This document shows, one piece after another, positions 37,101 through 40,838 of a stretch of 40,838 nt of DNA (its first letter is position 1; every line of letters begins with the position of its first letter). Below the pieces are notes generated by a model, which did no database searches, had not been told where the DNA came from, and saw nothing but the letters and a program-made list of their open reading frames with translations. The stretch lies in NCBI GenBank assembly GCA_001655205.1, contig LPNZ01010565.1:1-40838 (forward strand), written 5' to 3'. The translations under genes were made by a program, and so were the position numbers. Origin of the DNA: Lenisia limosa. Lineage: Eukaryota; Breviatea.

Positions 37101-37309
37101 TAAGTAAGATTGAAGTATCACTGTGAGGGCGAATGGTGGGGGAGGGTAAAGAATGAAAATCTAAAAACACTGCCGTAGGTAGGTTATTCTGACGCAAAAG
37201 TCAACACCACCAAAAACAAAGGGTTTGGAGTTCACTGTAGAAAAGGAGAAATTAAGACAAGATAGACAAGCATCACCATACACATCATAACTCGAACATT
37301 TTCAGCCAT
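367..37309 (-). CDS. Giant secreted cysteine-rich (GCC2/GCC3, EGF-like) multidomain protein gene, about 85 exons, 3' incomplete
   Basis: One gene spans almost the whole window. I rebuilt it from minus-strand exons that each have a GT donor, an AG acceptor and an open frame. Nearly all consecutive exons also agree in phase, which random ORFs would not do. The product starts with a signal peptide. It then has a globular region, dozens of Cys-rich modules of the type CxxCPxGxxxxxxxxxxC, a Cys-poor beta-rich filamin/IPT-like block, and a further Cys-rich array running off the left edge. At least eight CPPG motifs are present. Total visible coding length is about 7 kb (about 2,300-2,400 residues), with a mean exon near 85 nt. 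No transmembrane segment is seen before the edge, so anchoring is unknown. The family is inferred from the cysteine pattern as extracellular or cell-surface, and an adhesion or matrix role is a guess. Junctions not fully resolved are 30.9/30.1 kb, 21.0/20.6 kb, 12.1/11.5 kb and those at N runs. The entries below give exon coordinates by segment. Confidence 0.85.
652..1436. other. Giant-gene intron with an N run
   Basis: It holds a GA tract at 927-938 next to the gap 939-1077 and one family B copy. No further exon is supported; an open stretch near 660-710 reads CIREDRVESTLG but is out of phase. Confidence 0.5.
1240..1300. repeat. Repeat family B copy
   Basis: GCAATGAGAAATACAAAATA leads to a GGCGAAGCCGTCCA box followed by ACCATCA, embedded in AT-rich DNA. 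Confidence 0.65.
3097..3152. repeat. Repeat family B copy
   Basis: GAAATGAGAATTAAAACAAG followed by GGCCGAAGTCGTCCAC; the 3' part is lost. Confidence 0.6.
3569..3654. repeat. MITE family A copy
   Basis: Starts GCTTCACTTACGGTTC and shows the family core ATAAATCCTCGAAATCG. The right end is diverged (GGAACAGAAAGTGAAC). Confidence 0.7.
3896..3985. repeat. Repeat family B copy, full length
   Basis: TATAGCAATGAGAAATAAAA, then GTCGAAGCCGTCCACATCAT, then CACGCTTATAAGAGATACTG. Confidence 0.75.
4038..4078. repeat. Repeat family B fragment
   Basis: AATAGAGATGAGAAACAAAA and TTTTATCTGGC match the 5' half only. Confidence 0.5.
4190..4265. repeat. Repeat family C copy
   Basis: AAAATCAACTCTGTTG, then AGTGTTGAAAACAACAAAAC. 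Similar stretches occur at 28970-29040 and 35688-35755. Confidence 0.55.
4252..5036 (-). pseudogene. Decayed ORF of unknown origin inside an intron
   Basis: Several minus-strand fragments in different frames read like protein but are broken by stops and shifts. Examples are DHVIGLRNRQVNLIANQA, HHTYGRLAETEVEYMIVNKR, QLRHEVGSAGIDGVSKNE, EVAEQFNLELTVFSYLQKRG, LGADSLTKETRTWTLKEW and NLDVEGVVALYNSRWEDAKW. The frames change at about 4905, 4640 and 4480. Base composition is higher in GC than the surrounding intron. I do not recognise the family. A relic of a transposable element or of a retrogene is most likely, given the position in a giant-gene intron on the same strand. Confidence 0.5.
5280..7987 (-). 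CDS. Giant gene segment 10: filamin/IPT-like beta region (exons 68-75)
   Basis: Exons are 7933-7987 (cut by a gap), 7565-7617, 7122-7259, 6783-6862, 6493-6576, 6066-6165, 5738-5971 and 5280-5385 (cut by a gap). Peptides include YLEFQTTPDLGEIQGYC, KVRCMVDFLLEGAVEVKFF, LYLNIEDPEIHVDVDPVDV, FLGGSATLPYLTICN, CDLVVIGKHFTDI, VTIFSGVTPLSVPVHAAM, FNMAAQPDVRICVSTC and VDKDGSFITFYDTEISIIV. The phrase ...CDLVVIGKHFTD... recalls the G-x-F/N-F strand of IPT/TIG folds, and VDKDGSFITFYDTEISI recalls filamin-type strands. Exon 5738-5971 (234 nt) is the longest of the gene. The acceptor at 5971 was chosen because it restores phase 0. Parts are missing inside the N runs 7787-7932 and 5164-5279. Confidence 0.75.
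5513..5603. repeat. MITE family A copy, strongly diverged
   Basis: GGTTTCACTAAGGTTCGAAA at the left and TTTTTTGGATTGCAGTGAAG at the right flank a diverged core. Confidence 0.5.
8280..8370. repeat. MITE family A copy beside a giant-gene exon
   Basis: Well preserved: TTCACTTCGGTTCGAAAAAA at the left and TTCGAACCGAAGTGAAGTCC at the right. It ends 28 bases from exon 8399-8501 in the downstream intron. Confidence 0.85.
8399..11192 (-). CDS. Giant gene segment 9: Cys-poor beta-rich region with filamin-like repeat (exons 61-67)
   Basis: Exons are 11092-11192, 10659-10726, 10178-10203 (26 nt), 9512-9597, 9090-9199, 8760-8867 and 8399-8501. Phases agree throughout. Peptides include SVRKDGTAVAGLSFGMDITL, GSTKGVVRQNIACTNDLLAT, VYSDQLVMEPTIISPTATLV, TISRGSESGTFTASIVRIQR, DYTFQYKYTLVGW and TPGGLSLSATYLQAPF. 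The order S(x)AG, a GTFTA strand, DYTF and a YKYTLVG strand resembles filamin/ABP280 repeats. GGLSLSATYLQAPF resembles the start of a second such unit or a PA14-like strand. The 26 nt microexon is required for phase. A MITE ends 28 nt beyond the donor side of exon 8399-8501. Domain names here are inferences from strand pattern only. Confidence 0.75.
10754..10845. repeat. MITE family A copy
   Basis: AGCTTCGGTCCGAAAAA at the left, GGGACCGGAGTGAAACC at the right. A compensating C/G change in both ends keeps them complementary. Confidence 0.8.
11426..14456 (-). CDS. Giant gene segment 8: furin-like and EGF-like Cys-rich modules (exons 51-60)
   Basis: Exons are 14345-14456, 14131-14211, 13759-13841, 13467-13600, 12930-13037, 12675-12777, 12355-12437, 12076-12130, possibly 11812-11860, and 11426-11534. 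Peptides include TNCPTGFTVGASGAC, NVCEQGSFLDLDQMRC, TNLLGANCNCSDKSEFC, DGCTCPDGFDYNDGSC, PFCQECEAGMVSQLRSNTC, CSDTCGSCYAYPDLCSGC and ESCGAGFYGPLYSPNQQPLSC. The motif CSGCPSGKFLHEN followed by CKENCPLYTYESGGAC matches the spacing of furin-like cysteine-rich repeats. The junction between 12076 and 11534 is unresolved because an N run (11694-11787) lies in that intron and probably hides coding bases. All other phases agree. Confidence 0.8.
13055..13148. repeat. MITE family A copy, inverted core
   Basis: GGCTTAACTTCGGTTCGAAA at the left and CAAACCAAAGTGAAGCC at the right. The core is in the opposite orientation to most copies. Confidence 0.8.
14798..18804 (-). CDS. Giant gene segment 7: GCC2/GCC3-type modules (exons 42-50)
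   Basis: Exons are 18736-18804, 18139-18313, 17461-17509, 17271-17372, 16913-17004, 16601-16667, 16010-16200, 15436-15535 and 14798-14935. Peptides include DTECLPCKTRSYKPDVGNHA, KLCPPGFGNGKTGSTSITDC, EPCSPDEFWGNGRCVKC, GTCKKCQEG, GICEECSKDSAIDPVYGC, KCEPCGQGYYPNVNASSC, DPCPAHHYCPNG and YPCPPGMFNDAGVSC. This is the most typical GCC2/GCC3 stretch: two Cys pairs per about 45 residues with a G(x)Y/F core. Exon 16010-16200 is the second longest of the gene. The donor of 18139 (gtgtac) was preferred over a nearby gtcagt because only the former keeps the frame. Two MITE copies lie in its introns at 16.2 and 17.1 kb, a third lies just upstream at 18.5 kb, and none touches an exon. Confidence 0.85.
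16227..16312. repeat. MITE family A copy
   Basis: GGTATCGGTTCAAAAAAATA at the left and TTTTTCGGACCGAAGAGAAA at the right, with a CTCGATATAATCTCGAAAAC core. Confidence 0.75.
17081..17166. repeat. MITE family A copy, left end diverged
   Basis: The core CTCGATATACCCTCGAAAAC and right end TTTTTCGGATTGAAGTGAAA match the family. Confidence 0.7.
17510..18138. other. Giant-gene intron
   Basis: AT-rich, with TATA-type runs at about 17930-18005. I see no exon or recognised element in it. Confidence 0.5.
18459..18548. repeat. MITE family A copy, inverted core
   Basis: GACTTCACTTCGGTTCGAAA at the left and AAAAGAAGTGAAGC at the right. Confidence 0.8.
18590..18645. repeat. Repeat family B fragment
   Basis: GTAGTCCACATTATCACGCT and AATAAAAAATACTGGATTTC match the 3' half. 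Confidence 0.5.
19072..21077 (-). CDS. Giant gene segment 6: Cys-rich and EGF-like modules (exons 35-41)
   Basis: Exons are 20978-21077, 20762-20838, 20562-20622, 20267-20367, 19751-19876, 19258-19394 and 19072-19104. Peptides include SFECDSGFAGLDCSFQAHK, GFYVEGGVHKQPAIGFYVEV, DVKSCPVPLQGRNLLYDG, SACECPSGKLVFQFG, GWGVPCPEGQRGF and ACVCKPGFYY. The phrase CDSGFAGLDC resembles the end of an EGF-like domain. From 20562 on, all phases agree. The first two junctions are less sure. The strongest donor near 20956 (gtaagt) and the donor near 20738 (gtaaat) both break the phase, so weaker donors at 20977 and 20761 were preferred. A disabling frameshift or an alternative small exon there cannot be excluded. 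Confidence 0.72.
22220..22770 (+). pseudogene. DDE_1-like transposase core, frameshifted
   Basis: Two overlapping frames make up the transposase core. The first (22220-22489) has DPDRVIMFDEIAF with a candidate first catalytic Asp. The second (22495-22770) is shifted and reads DRIQTVNNADFSPNDIW, then VVNKSGYLTTESFLMSV, then PLFFIGDGARPHVTPEV with a candidate second Asp. Continuous protein similarity across the shift (near 22465, after VVFDQQP) shows that one base was lost or gained. Downstream pieces at 22966 and 23215 would hold the third acidic residue, but they are interrupted. The assignment rests on motif order, not on a database match. Confidence 0.6.
23215..23421 (+). pseudogene. C-terminal exon of the decayed transposon ORF
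   Basis: An AG acceptor (gtag) precedes an open frame of 68 codons that ends in TGA at 23419-23421. It begins EAPNQYLPVPRKP and is rich in charged residues (SETAEFRRAAQILDSGED, APDQAIALQAKAMVL). It is likely the tail of the transposase. No function is assigned beyond that. Confidence 0.5.
23594..23676. repeat. Perfect 36 bp inverted repeat with 11 nt loop
   Basis: Arms 23594-23629 and 23641-23676 are exact reverse complements around an 11-base loop. The arms are partly GC-rich (GAACGCGGAGAACAAGTGG). It lies at the 3' end of the decayed transposon. Confidence 0.9.
24034..26308 (-). CDS. Giant gene segment 5: Cys-rich modules (exons 28-34)
   Basis: Exons are 26244-26308, 25689-25747, 25421-25530, 25100-25220, 24718-24838, 24229-24271 and 24034-24129, with every junction in phase. 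Peptides include CPPGRNISISTDPLDHDS, CPLHHEAIGPDQCRPCLPG, SYLTCPDPGPDISPA, LGCLCPYGTQAVDGQTLC, EPCPPGTARGPHTG, FSTCQPCNPLVSLDGTQC, VCPPGHFKKGFNCE and HSCPEGTYNPFFSATECLP. The repeating unit is a C(x)C-P-G-T box followed after about 10-15 residues by CxxC. The segment is separated from the next exon (21077) by a 3 kb intron that houses a decayed DNA transposon. Both flanking exons are phase 0, so removing that intron keeps the frame. This is the best supported part of the array. Confidence 0.85.
26388..27052. mobile_element. 665 bp foldback/MITE-like element with 59 bp terminal inverted repeats
   Basis: The left end (26388-26446) and right end (26994-27052) are inverted copies over 59 bases with only two mismatches. 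Both carry alternating GTCCGG boxes and TTTTGA boxes. The interior has no credible ORF. The element lies in the intron between exons 27269-27354 and 26244-26308. No clear target-site duplication was seen. It is a non-autonomous element whose parent family is not in this window. Confidence 0.8.
27088..27185. repeat. Repeat family B copy, full length
   Basis: GGCAATGAGAAATAAAAAAA, then CCGAAGTCGTCCACACCATC, then ACGCTAATCAGAGATATTGG. It follows a TA tract. Confidence 0.75.
27269..30959 (-). CDS. Giant gene segment 4: Cys-rich modules (exons 18-27)
   Basis: Exons are 30904-30959, 30127-30202, 29827-29882, 29648-29718, 28853-28935, 28310-28371, 27804-27887, 27657-27702 and 27269-27354. A doubtful exon at 30482-30585 may join the first two. 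Peptides include CDHGYVRQGSSCVVCPIG, SFCECPAGYEPIETG, CQICPKGYFSEAGDLNC, KCPAGTALFDGKCKYCPPG, CFPCPNNTYSDARIPGKC, SCLCSDTMHTPQ and SCDVCPPGSYNPTPGEPC. These are textbook GCC2/GCC3-type repeats. The phase from 30904 (ends phase 1) to 30202 (starts phase 0) needs one more exon. Exon 30482-30585 fits by phase, but its peptide lacks cysteines, so it is weak. The intron of 28372-28852 carries a gap beside a 12-nt G run, which is part of the pyrimidine tract on the transcribed strand. Confidence 0.78.
28090..28160. repeat. Repeat family B copy, diverged
   Basis: GTAGAGATGGAAAATAACAA, then GGCGAATCCCTACATACCAT, then CACG. Confidence 0.55.
28936..29647. other. Giant-gene intron
   Basis: It contains a family C copy and otherwise nothing recognisable. 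The flanking exons join in phase without any further exon. Confidence 0.55.
28970..29040. repeat. Repeat family C copy
   Basis: AAAATCAACTCTGTTGGCTG, then AAGTGTTGAAAACATCAAAA. Confidence 0.55.
30245..30320. repeat. Repeat family B copy, diverged
   Basis: TTAGAGATGAACAATTAAAC, then GTATCTGGCAAAAGCAGTCC, then ACCATCACGCTTATTAATGA. Confidence 0.55.
31167..33309 (-). CDS. Giant gene segment 3: first Cys-rich modules (exons 11-17)
   Basis: Exons are 33227-33309, 32936-32973, 32751-32800, 32351-32421, 32094-32165, 31717-31752 and 31167-31207, and all phases agree. Peptides include HADSTCDGVTMTHCDGG, DNICTPCASGVTQKSGTEC, SCTNGHFYSESAAEC, FYGACPTFID, DCQKCPGMSVPIDGQ and STCQECGGGGSQCG. The pairs of cysteines two residues apart, each followed by a Gly-containing loop and another Cys, are what is known for GCC2/GCC3 and ephrin-receptor-like repeats. 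Cysteines are expected to form intramodule disulfides in the secretory pathway. A degraded MITE lies directly beside the exon at 32351. The donor of exon 31717-31752 was chosen as CAG|gtgact because the downstream alternative breaks the frame. Confidence 0.78.
32268..32345. repeat. MITE family A copy, degraded
   Basis: The internal ATCTCGATAGTTTTCAACGA core and a left TCGGTTCAAAAAAA remain. The right end has decayed next to exon 32351-32421. Confidence 0.6.
33459..35634 (-). CDS. Giant gene segment 2: N-terminal globular region (exons 4-10)
   Basis: Exons are 35612-35634 (23 nt), 35377-35413, 34771-34844, 34308-34376, 34041-34090, 33713-33767 and 33459-33524, all phase-matched. The encoded stretch contains NVTRRRKVQLIALGKTFEFD, LPAAQLFRIQ, EFFAEVGYLSIGRLIDYSC and DVLGAYALNDFNFFEESSSC. 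It has few cysteines and alternating hydrophobic residues, which suggests a beta-sandwich ectodomain of about 120 residues. I do not recognise the family; a discoidin- or lectin-like fold would be a guess. The segment ends with VSACQEC, which leads into the cysteine-rich array. The 23 nt microexon is accepted because it is the only solution that keeps phase on both sides. An alternative longer reading of the same place is discussed in the findings. Confidence 0.68.
33800..33887. repeat. Perfect 33 bp inverted repeat with 22 nt loop
   Basis: Arms 33800-33832 and 33855-33887 are exact reverse complements. It sits in the intron just upstream of exon 33713-33767. Confidence 0.9.
35635..36478. other. 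Giant-gene intron, AT-rich
   Basis: It holds a family C copy, a MITE A right-end remnant near 35783-35812 and an almost pure AT block at about 35905-36070. No exon seen. Confidence 0.6.
35688..35755. repeat. Repeat family C copy
   Basis: AAAATCAACTAAGTTGGCTG, then GATGGTTGATAAAATCAAAA. Confidence 0.5.
36479..37309 (-). CDS. Giant gene segment 1: start codon, signal peptide and N-terminus (exons 1-3)
   Basis: Exons are 37284-37309, 36898-37043 and 36479-36539. The proposed start is the ATG at 37309-37307, giving MAENVRVM. Its donor is in phase 2 and joins the exon ending at 37043 in frame. The second exon encodes a basic n-region (KVPSFHH), a hydrophobic core (AVLWLLLLSSAW) and a likely cleavage area near SAWSHP, followed by FGRLNDDVVVNTSPGC. 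Exon 3 gives GNLFPTTCSDLPVDTSHGIA. The signal peptide is the clearest evidence that the protein enters the secretory pathway. The leader itself is seen directly. The first exon is short, so the exact ATG is less certain than the rest, and a longer 5' UTR intron is possible. Confidence 0.72.
36745..36840. repeat. MITE family A copy, near-consensus
   Basis: GGGCTTCACATCGGTTAGAA at the left and TTCGAACTGAAGTGAAGCCC at the right. The whole 96 bp is close to a self-complementary hairpin. It lies in the intron between giant-gene exons 2 and 3. Confidence 0.85.
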
Positions 37310-37912
37310 GTGATATTAGTACTTATTGGAAGATTGGAGGTATAACACGCACAACATCTATACTTGCTGCTCAAATCAAACAACAACCAAATTGAGGAAA
37401 AGCAAAGTGGCATTTCATTGCAACGTTTATACTTGCATACCTAGCCATGAGGAAATCATAGATTCCAGTGATCAGTCTCTATCGCTGCTGTAGCACTAGA
37501 ATAATCATCGAATGATTCCAAATATTCTACAGATAAGTCTGATGCTATAATCTAATAATTTAAGTTTTTCAGGAGAGATGAGACAAGACTCATACTGGCG
37601 GAGAGCTGTAGTGTCGACGGGAGAGAGAGAGAGAGAGAGAGAGAGCAGCCAGTTGGAATCGCCGTTACACAATCGGTATAAAAGAAGGTGAAATCGGAGA
37701 CTCGCCGGCGAACAGGGAAGAAGCAAAGCAGCAGATCAGAAAAGAATAAATAATACATGGGGATGGGGAGGGGGCATCGATGCTCTAGTGGCAAGACACC
37801 AAACACACACAACACACGTATTTCCCAAGTATTTCCCTTTCCCCTTATCCCCTTGTACCTTTTTGAATGGCCTGTCTTCACTTGGCCACAGAAGGTACCA
37901 GGAAAGAAGGAC
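37310..37912. promoter_or_regulatory. Divergent intergenic region between the two gene starts
   Basis: The two proposed start codons point away from each other across about 600 bp. The interval has a (GA) tract at 37621-37645 and no supported exon. Shared promoter function is inferred from this layout only; no TATA box or initiator could be assigned with confidence. Confidence 0.4.
37621..37645. repeat. (GA)n microsatellite
   Basis: About 12 GA units lie in the interval between the two divergent genes. Confidence 0.95.
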
Positions 37913-38003
37913 ATGGAAATGTATGGACAATTTGAGGTTGGCTTTCTTTTTACTGTGTGTCTCAAATAAGGTCAAATTGTAAATCGGTCAAAACTTAAAC
38001 AGG

Positions 38004-38039
<36 letters not shown>

Positions 38040-40077
38040 CTTCTTATTTTCTTTCAACTTTAATGTCATTTTATCTGTGATGACCCAATAAAAGTTTGTT
38101 ATTTCCTTTGCTACTTGCTTTAATAAAATTAGCTGTCTACCTCATATTTTTAACTCGGAGCTAGCTTGTTGATCTCGCATTCGCGATTGCCAATGATGGT
38201 GCTCTCGAATTGGCTCTTTTTTACTTCCATTCTGGTGTTTCCTTCAACGTTGTGAATAATAAGGTATAGAGGGAGGAGGGTTTTTATTACAACTTCCTGT
38301 TTCGGTTATAAAACAGGTTAACACTATCAAGATTGATATAAAAAGTATCAAAAATGTTTCTGTTAGGGCTATTTATTACTCATACTCTGATTTCCGTCGA
38401 AAGAGTGGAATAGTTCTCAAAATATTATGTTTTTGAGAACTTGTGCTGCATCTCAACAATTTATTGCAAAAACTCAATCCTTCTGTAGATTTTCAATGAA
38501 CCATTCTGTACACCCGGCATGTTGTTTATTTTATGATAGTATCAACTTCACAGGGACAGACACCCTTGACGATAGCTGCAGAAAACGGAAATACGGATTT
38601 GGTCCAATTTTTCATTGATTCGGGCATCGACATTCATTCTAAAGACACAGCAATGGTAAGACACCCTTTGATAGTTGTGGGGATTATGGATGAACTGTCG
38701 TCATTATCTGTCTTGCTGAAATCATCTAAAACCTCAAAAGAATATGATACCTGTATATACAGTCGGGAGAAATCCTGACACGATTGGCTAAAGTTGAAGT
38801 CAACATCCGTGCCATGACTTATGATGGACTGTGTTACTATTGTTCAGTTGTCCTCCTGCCTTATATTCGATAACAACTCGGGCTTCGCTTCGATTCGAAA
38901 AAAAAATGAATTTCTCGATAAATTATCGAAACTATCCATAATGTACTGGAAATTTTCGTTCCGAAGCAACATTTGTCTTCATCTTTGGCATCGTACCAAA
39001 TTTACTTACTAGACATTTTCTCAATTTGTATTAGCCTTTTACTGATTTTAAAAGAATTTTCAATACCTTCAGGAACGAACTGCCTTGTTTTCTGCCTGTG
39101 AAAACGGACATCTTGAGATTGCTCGAACATTGGTGAACCATGGGGCAAATGTCAATGAAGAAGACATGATGGTGAGTCAAGGATCTTAAATATATGGGAG
39201 CTTCATTTTAGTCAATGGGTAAGACTTCATCAATAGTAGATCGACATTGAGCTTTACTTTTGAACTAAACTGATTATTTACATCTGATATACTCCAGGAA
39301 AAGTTGATATTTACTTCGATTTGCTGACTAGATTGTTCTTTCAACCCATAGTCTCACCGAAATTATATTCAAAAACACTCAAAATAGCACTTATACTGAA
39401 AGTTGATAGCTAATTGCTTGTCTGGAAGATATCTCTACGGTCTCCCCTTTTAAGATATTATTGATATTATTCTAGTTTTGTTTTTGAAATTGTAGGGGGT
39501 ATCCGTTCTTAAAGCAGCGTGCAACTGCTCGCAACATGACATTGTCACATTTTTATGCGAAATTAGCGTAAACCTCAGAGACGTATGATTTGGATATCAC
39601 TTGGGCTTCGCTCTGGTTCTAAAAATGACTGAATTTCTGCATATATAATCCTTGAAAACTATCGATATATTACCGAGGTTTTTTGAACCGAAGTGAATCC
39701 ATTGTCTCATCACAGTGTCACATCATAGAGTAATTGTGATATATCTTTTGGTGCTGGAACCATAAACAAAGAAATGAAACGTAAAAGTACAGTAAACAGG
39801 ATAAGTCTTAGTTACTTTGCTATTCCCCAAGGAAAAACGGTCAAGACGGTCAAGTCTAACCAAGGTTACTGCAATTGGGTCACTGTATACAACAGGATGA
39901 TATATATGCGATGGTTTGGAAAAATAAAGATCCAAGATGAAAGCTCTTCTACAATTTATTCGCCTTTCTTTATCATACTTTCAGGACCACCTGCTCTTTT
40001 CGGCATGTTGGCATGACCCAGTTCTAGCAAAGATACTGATGCGATTTGGTGCCGAAATAAATCACAGAGTGGTGAAT
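37913..40077 (+). CDS. Ankyrin-repeat protein gene, one repeat per exon, 3' incomplete
   Basis: Exons are 38165-38263, 38554-38655, 39073-39171, 39496-39582 and 39985-40077, with a tentative first coding exon at 37913-37936 (MEMYGQFE). Each exon is 87-102 nt, begins and ends in phase 0 and encodes one ankyrin unit. Examples are AFAIANDGALELALFYF, GQTPLTIAAENGNTDLVQFF, ERTALFSACENGHLEIARTL, LKAACNCSQHDIVTFLC and DHLLFSACWHDPVLAKIL. The TPLTIAAENG and TALFSACENGHLEIA cores match the ankyrin consensus; the fourth and fifth units are more divergent. Ankyrin repeats bind other proteins, but the partner is not predictable here. The gene is divergent to the giant gene and continues past a gap at 40130-40165. 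MITE copies sit in two of its introns. The start exon is the weak point: it was chosen because its phase-0 donor (gttggc) joins the first repeat in frame. Confidence 0.85.
38008..38036. repeat. (TA)n microsatellite
   Basis: About 14 TA units lie between the tentative first ankyrin-gene exon and the first repeat exon. Confidence 0.95.
38880..38970. repeat. MITE family A copy in an ankyrin-gene intron
   Basis: GGGCTTCGCTTCGATTCGAA at the left and TTTTCGTTCCGAAGCAAC at the right. Confidence 0.8.
39603..39700. repeat. MITE family A copy in an ankyrin-gene intron
   Basis: GGGCTTCGCTCTGGTTCTAA at the left and TTTTGAACCGAAGTGAATCC at the right. It begins 20 bases after exon 39496-39582. Confidence 0.8.
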
Positions 40078-40838
40078 GTAGGTGGGGTGTAATTACGTCT
40101 TTCTCTTCTACACCAGTCTATGGTATATTNNNNNNNNNNNNNNNNNNNNNNNNNNNNNNNNNNNNGAACGCAAACACTCACATGAACGCGAACACTTTTT
40201 AAAAACATCCAAAAATCCGCAATTAGATGCGATTTAACTCATCATTTTAACACAATATTCAATAATTAACACTGGAAAAGCGTTTTTTAGCAAAATTGAT
40301 TTTTTAGAATTTTCTAAAATAGTCTCTTAAAAATTCAGTTCAGTTCATTTCCCCTTTTCTCTAGTTTTTTTTTTCAGAGCCCCTATTTTACAGTTTGCTA
40401 GCTTTGTACCTCACTTTTGTTTCCTGAGTTTTGTTTTGCACAAAAGACCAATAAAGACCCTCGGAACAATCATCCCAACATTCACCCGAATTGTCACGTT
40501 TTTGTCCTCTCCACGAGTCTCAAGAAGCTTTTAATCATTGTTTGAGGTTGTTCATTGGGGGTAACCTCCAAAAAATACAAGAGTATACAGGACCACATTC
40601 TCTAGTTGTGGTGTGTCCATTTTTCAAAGGATTTTGAGGATATTCATAGAGGAGTATTACTATAGTATCGAATTCAACTGGAAAACACCACTATAATATT
40701 TTACACTATTTCAACAGAATTACATTTGATGTTTATGCTCTGTCGCTGACAAATAAAATGCCACCTCATTGTTTTCACTGTTTTATTTATGAATCCGTTT
40801 GAAAGGATTCTATAATCTGTCGGGAGAGCAATGGGTTC
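40078..40838. other. Right end of the window
   Basis: This is intron or 3' flank of the ankyrin gene, with a gap at 40130-40165. No further ankyrin exon with a valid acceptor and open frame was found. Confidence 0.5.

Noticed and set aside
1-40838. tRNA, rRNA or other structured RNA genes
   Set aside because: I saw no convincing cloverleaf, A/B box pair or rRNA-like block; a covariance-model scan would be needed to exclude small ones.

Overview
This is intron-dense eukaryotic nuclear DNA. It is AT-rich, with GT-AG introns, mostly very short exons, many small dispersed inverted-repeat elements and eleven runs of N. There is no operon structure, ribosome-binding site or CRISPR array. The cysteine-rich GCC2/GCC3-type proteins encoded here are common in protists such as alveolates and oomycetes. 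That makes a protist host plausible, but I cannot name the species.

Positions about 37309 down to below 367 hold one very large gene on the minus strand. No single long ORF reveals it. I rebuilt it exon by exon, requiring a GT donor, an AG acceptor, an open frame and matching intron phase at each junction. About 85 exons of 23 to 234 nt come out, roughly 7 kb of coding sequence or 2,300 to 2,400 residues spread over 37 kb. Reading from the N-terminus, the product has a signal peptide (exons at 37309-36898), an N-terminal globular region (36539-33459), and a long array of cysteine-rich GCC2/GCC3, EGF and furin-like modules (33309-11426). A cysteine-poor beta-rich region of filamin/IPT-like character follows (11192-3752), then a second cysteine-rich array (3356-367). 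The gene runs off the left end without a stop codon. It should be a large secreted or surface-anchored adhesin-like protein.

A second gene runs in the opposite direction from about 37.9 kb to past 40.08 kb. It encodes ankyrin repeats at almost exactly one repeat per phase-0 exon. The two genes start head to head around a 0.6 kb interval that contains a GA microsatellite.

Introns of the big gene hold most of the repeats. They include at least 12 copies of a 85-100 bp terminal-inverted-repeat MITE, a second AT-flanked repeat family and a third small family. There is also a 665 bp foldback element with 59 bp terminal repeats, a decayed DDE-type DNA transposon (about 21.37-23.88 kb), an unassigned decayed ORF (4.25-5.04 kb) and two long perfect hairpins. 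N runs lie at 247-366, 939-1077, 5164-5279, 7787-7932, 9957-10026, 11694-11787, 13951-13994, 22907-22916, 28395-28472, 31344-31427 and 40130-40165. Several of them touch poly-G/C or other low-complexity tracts and hide parts of exons.
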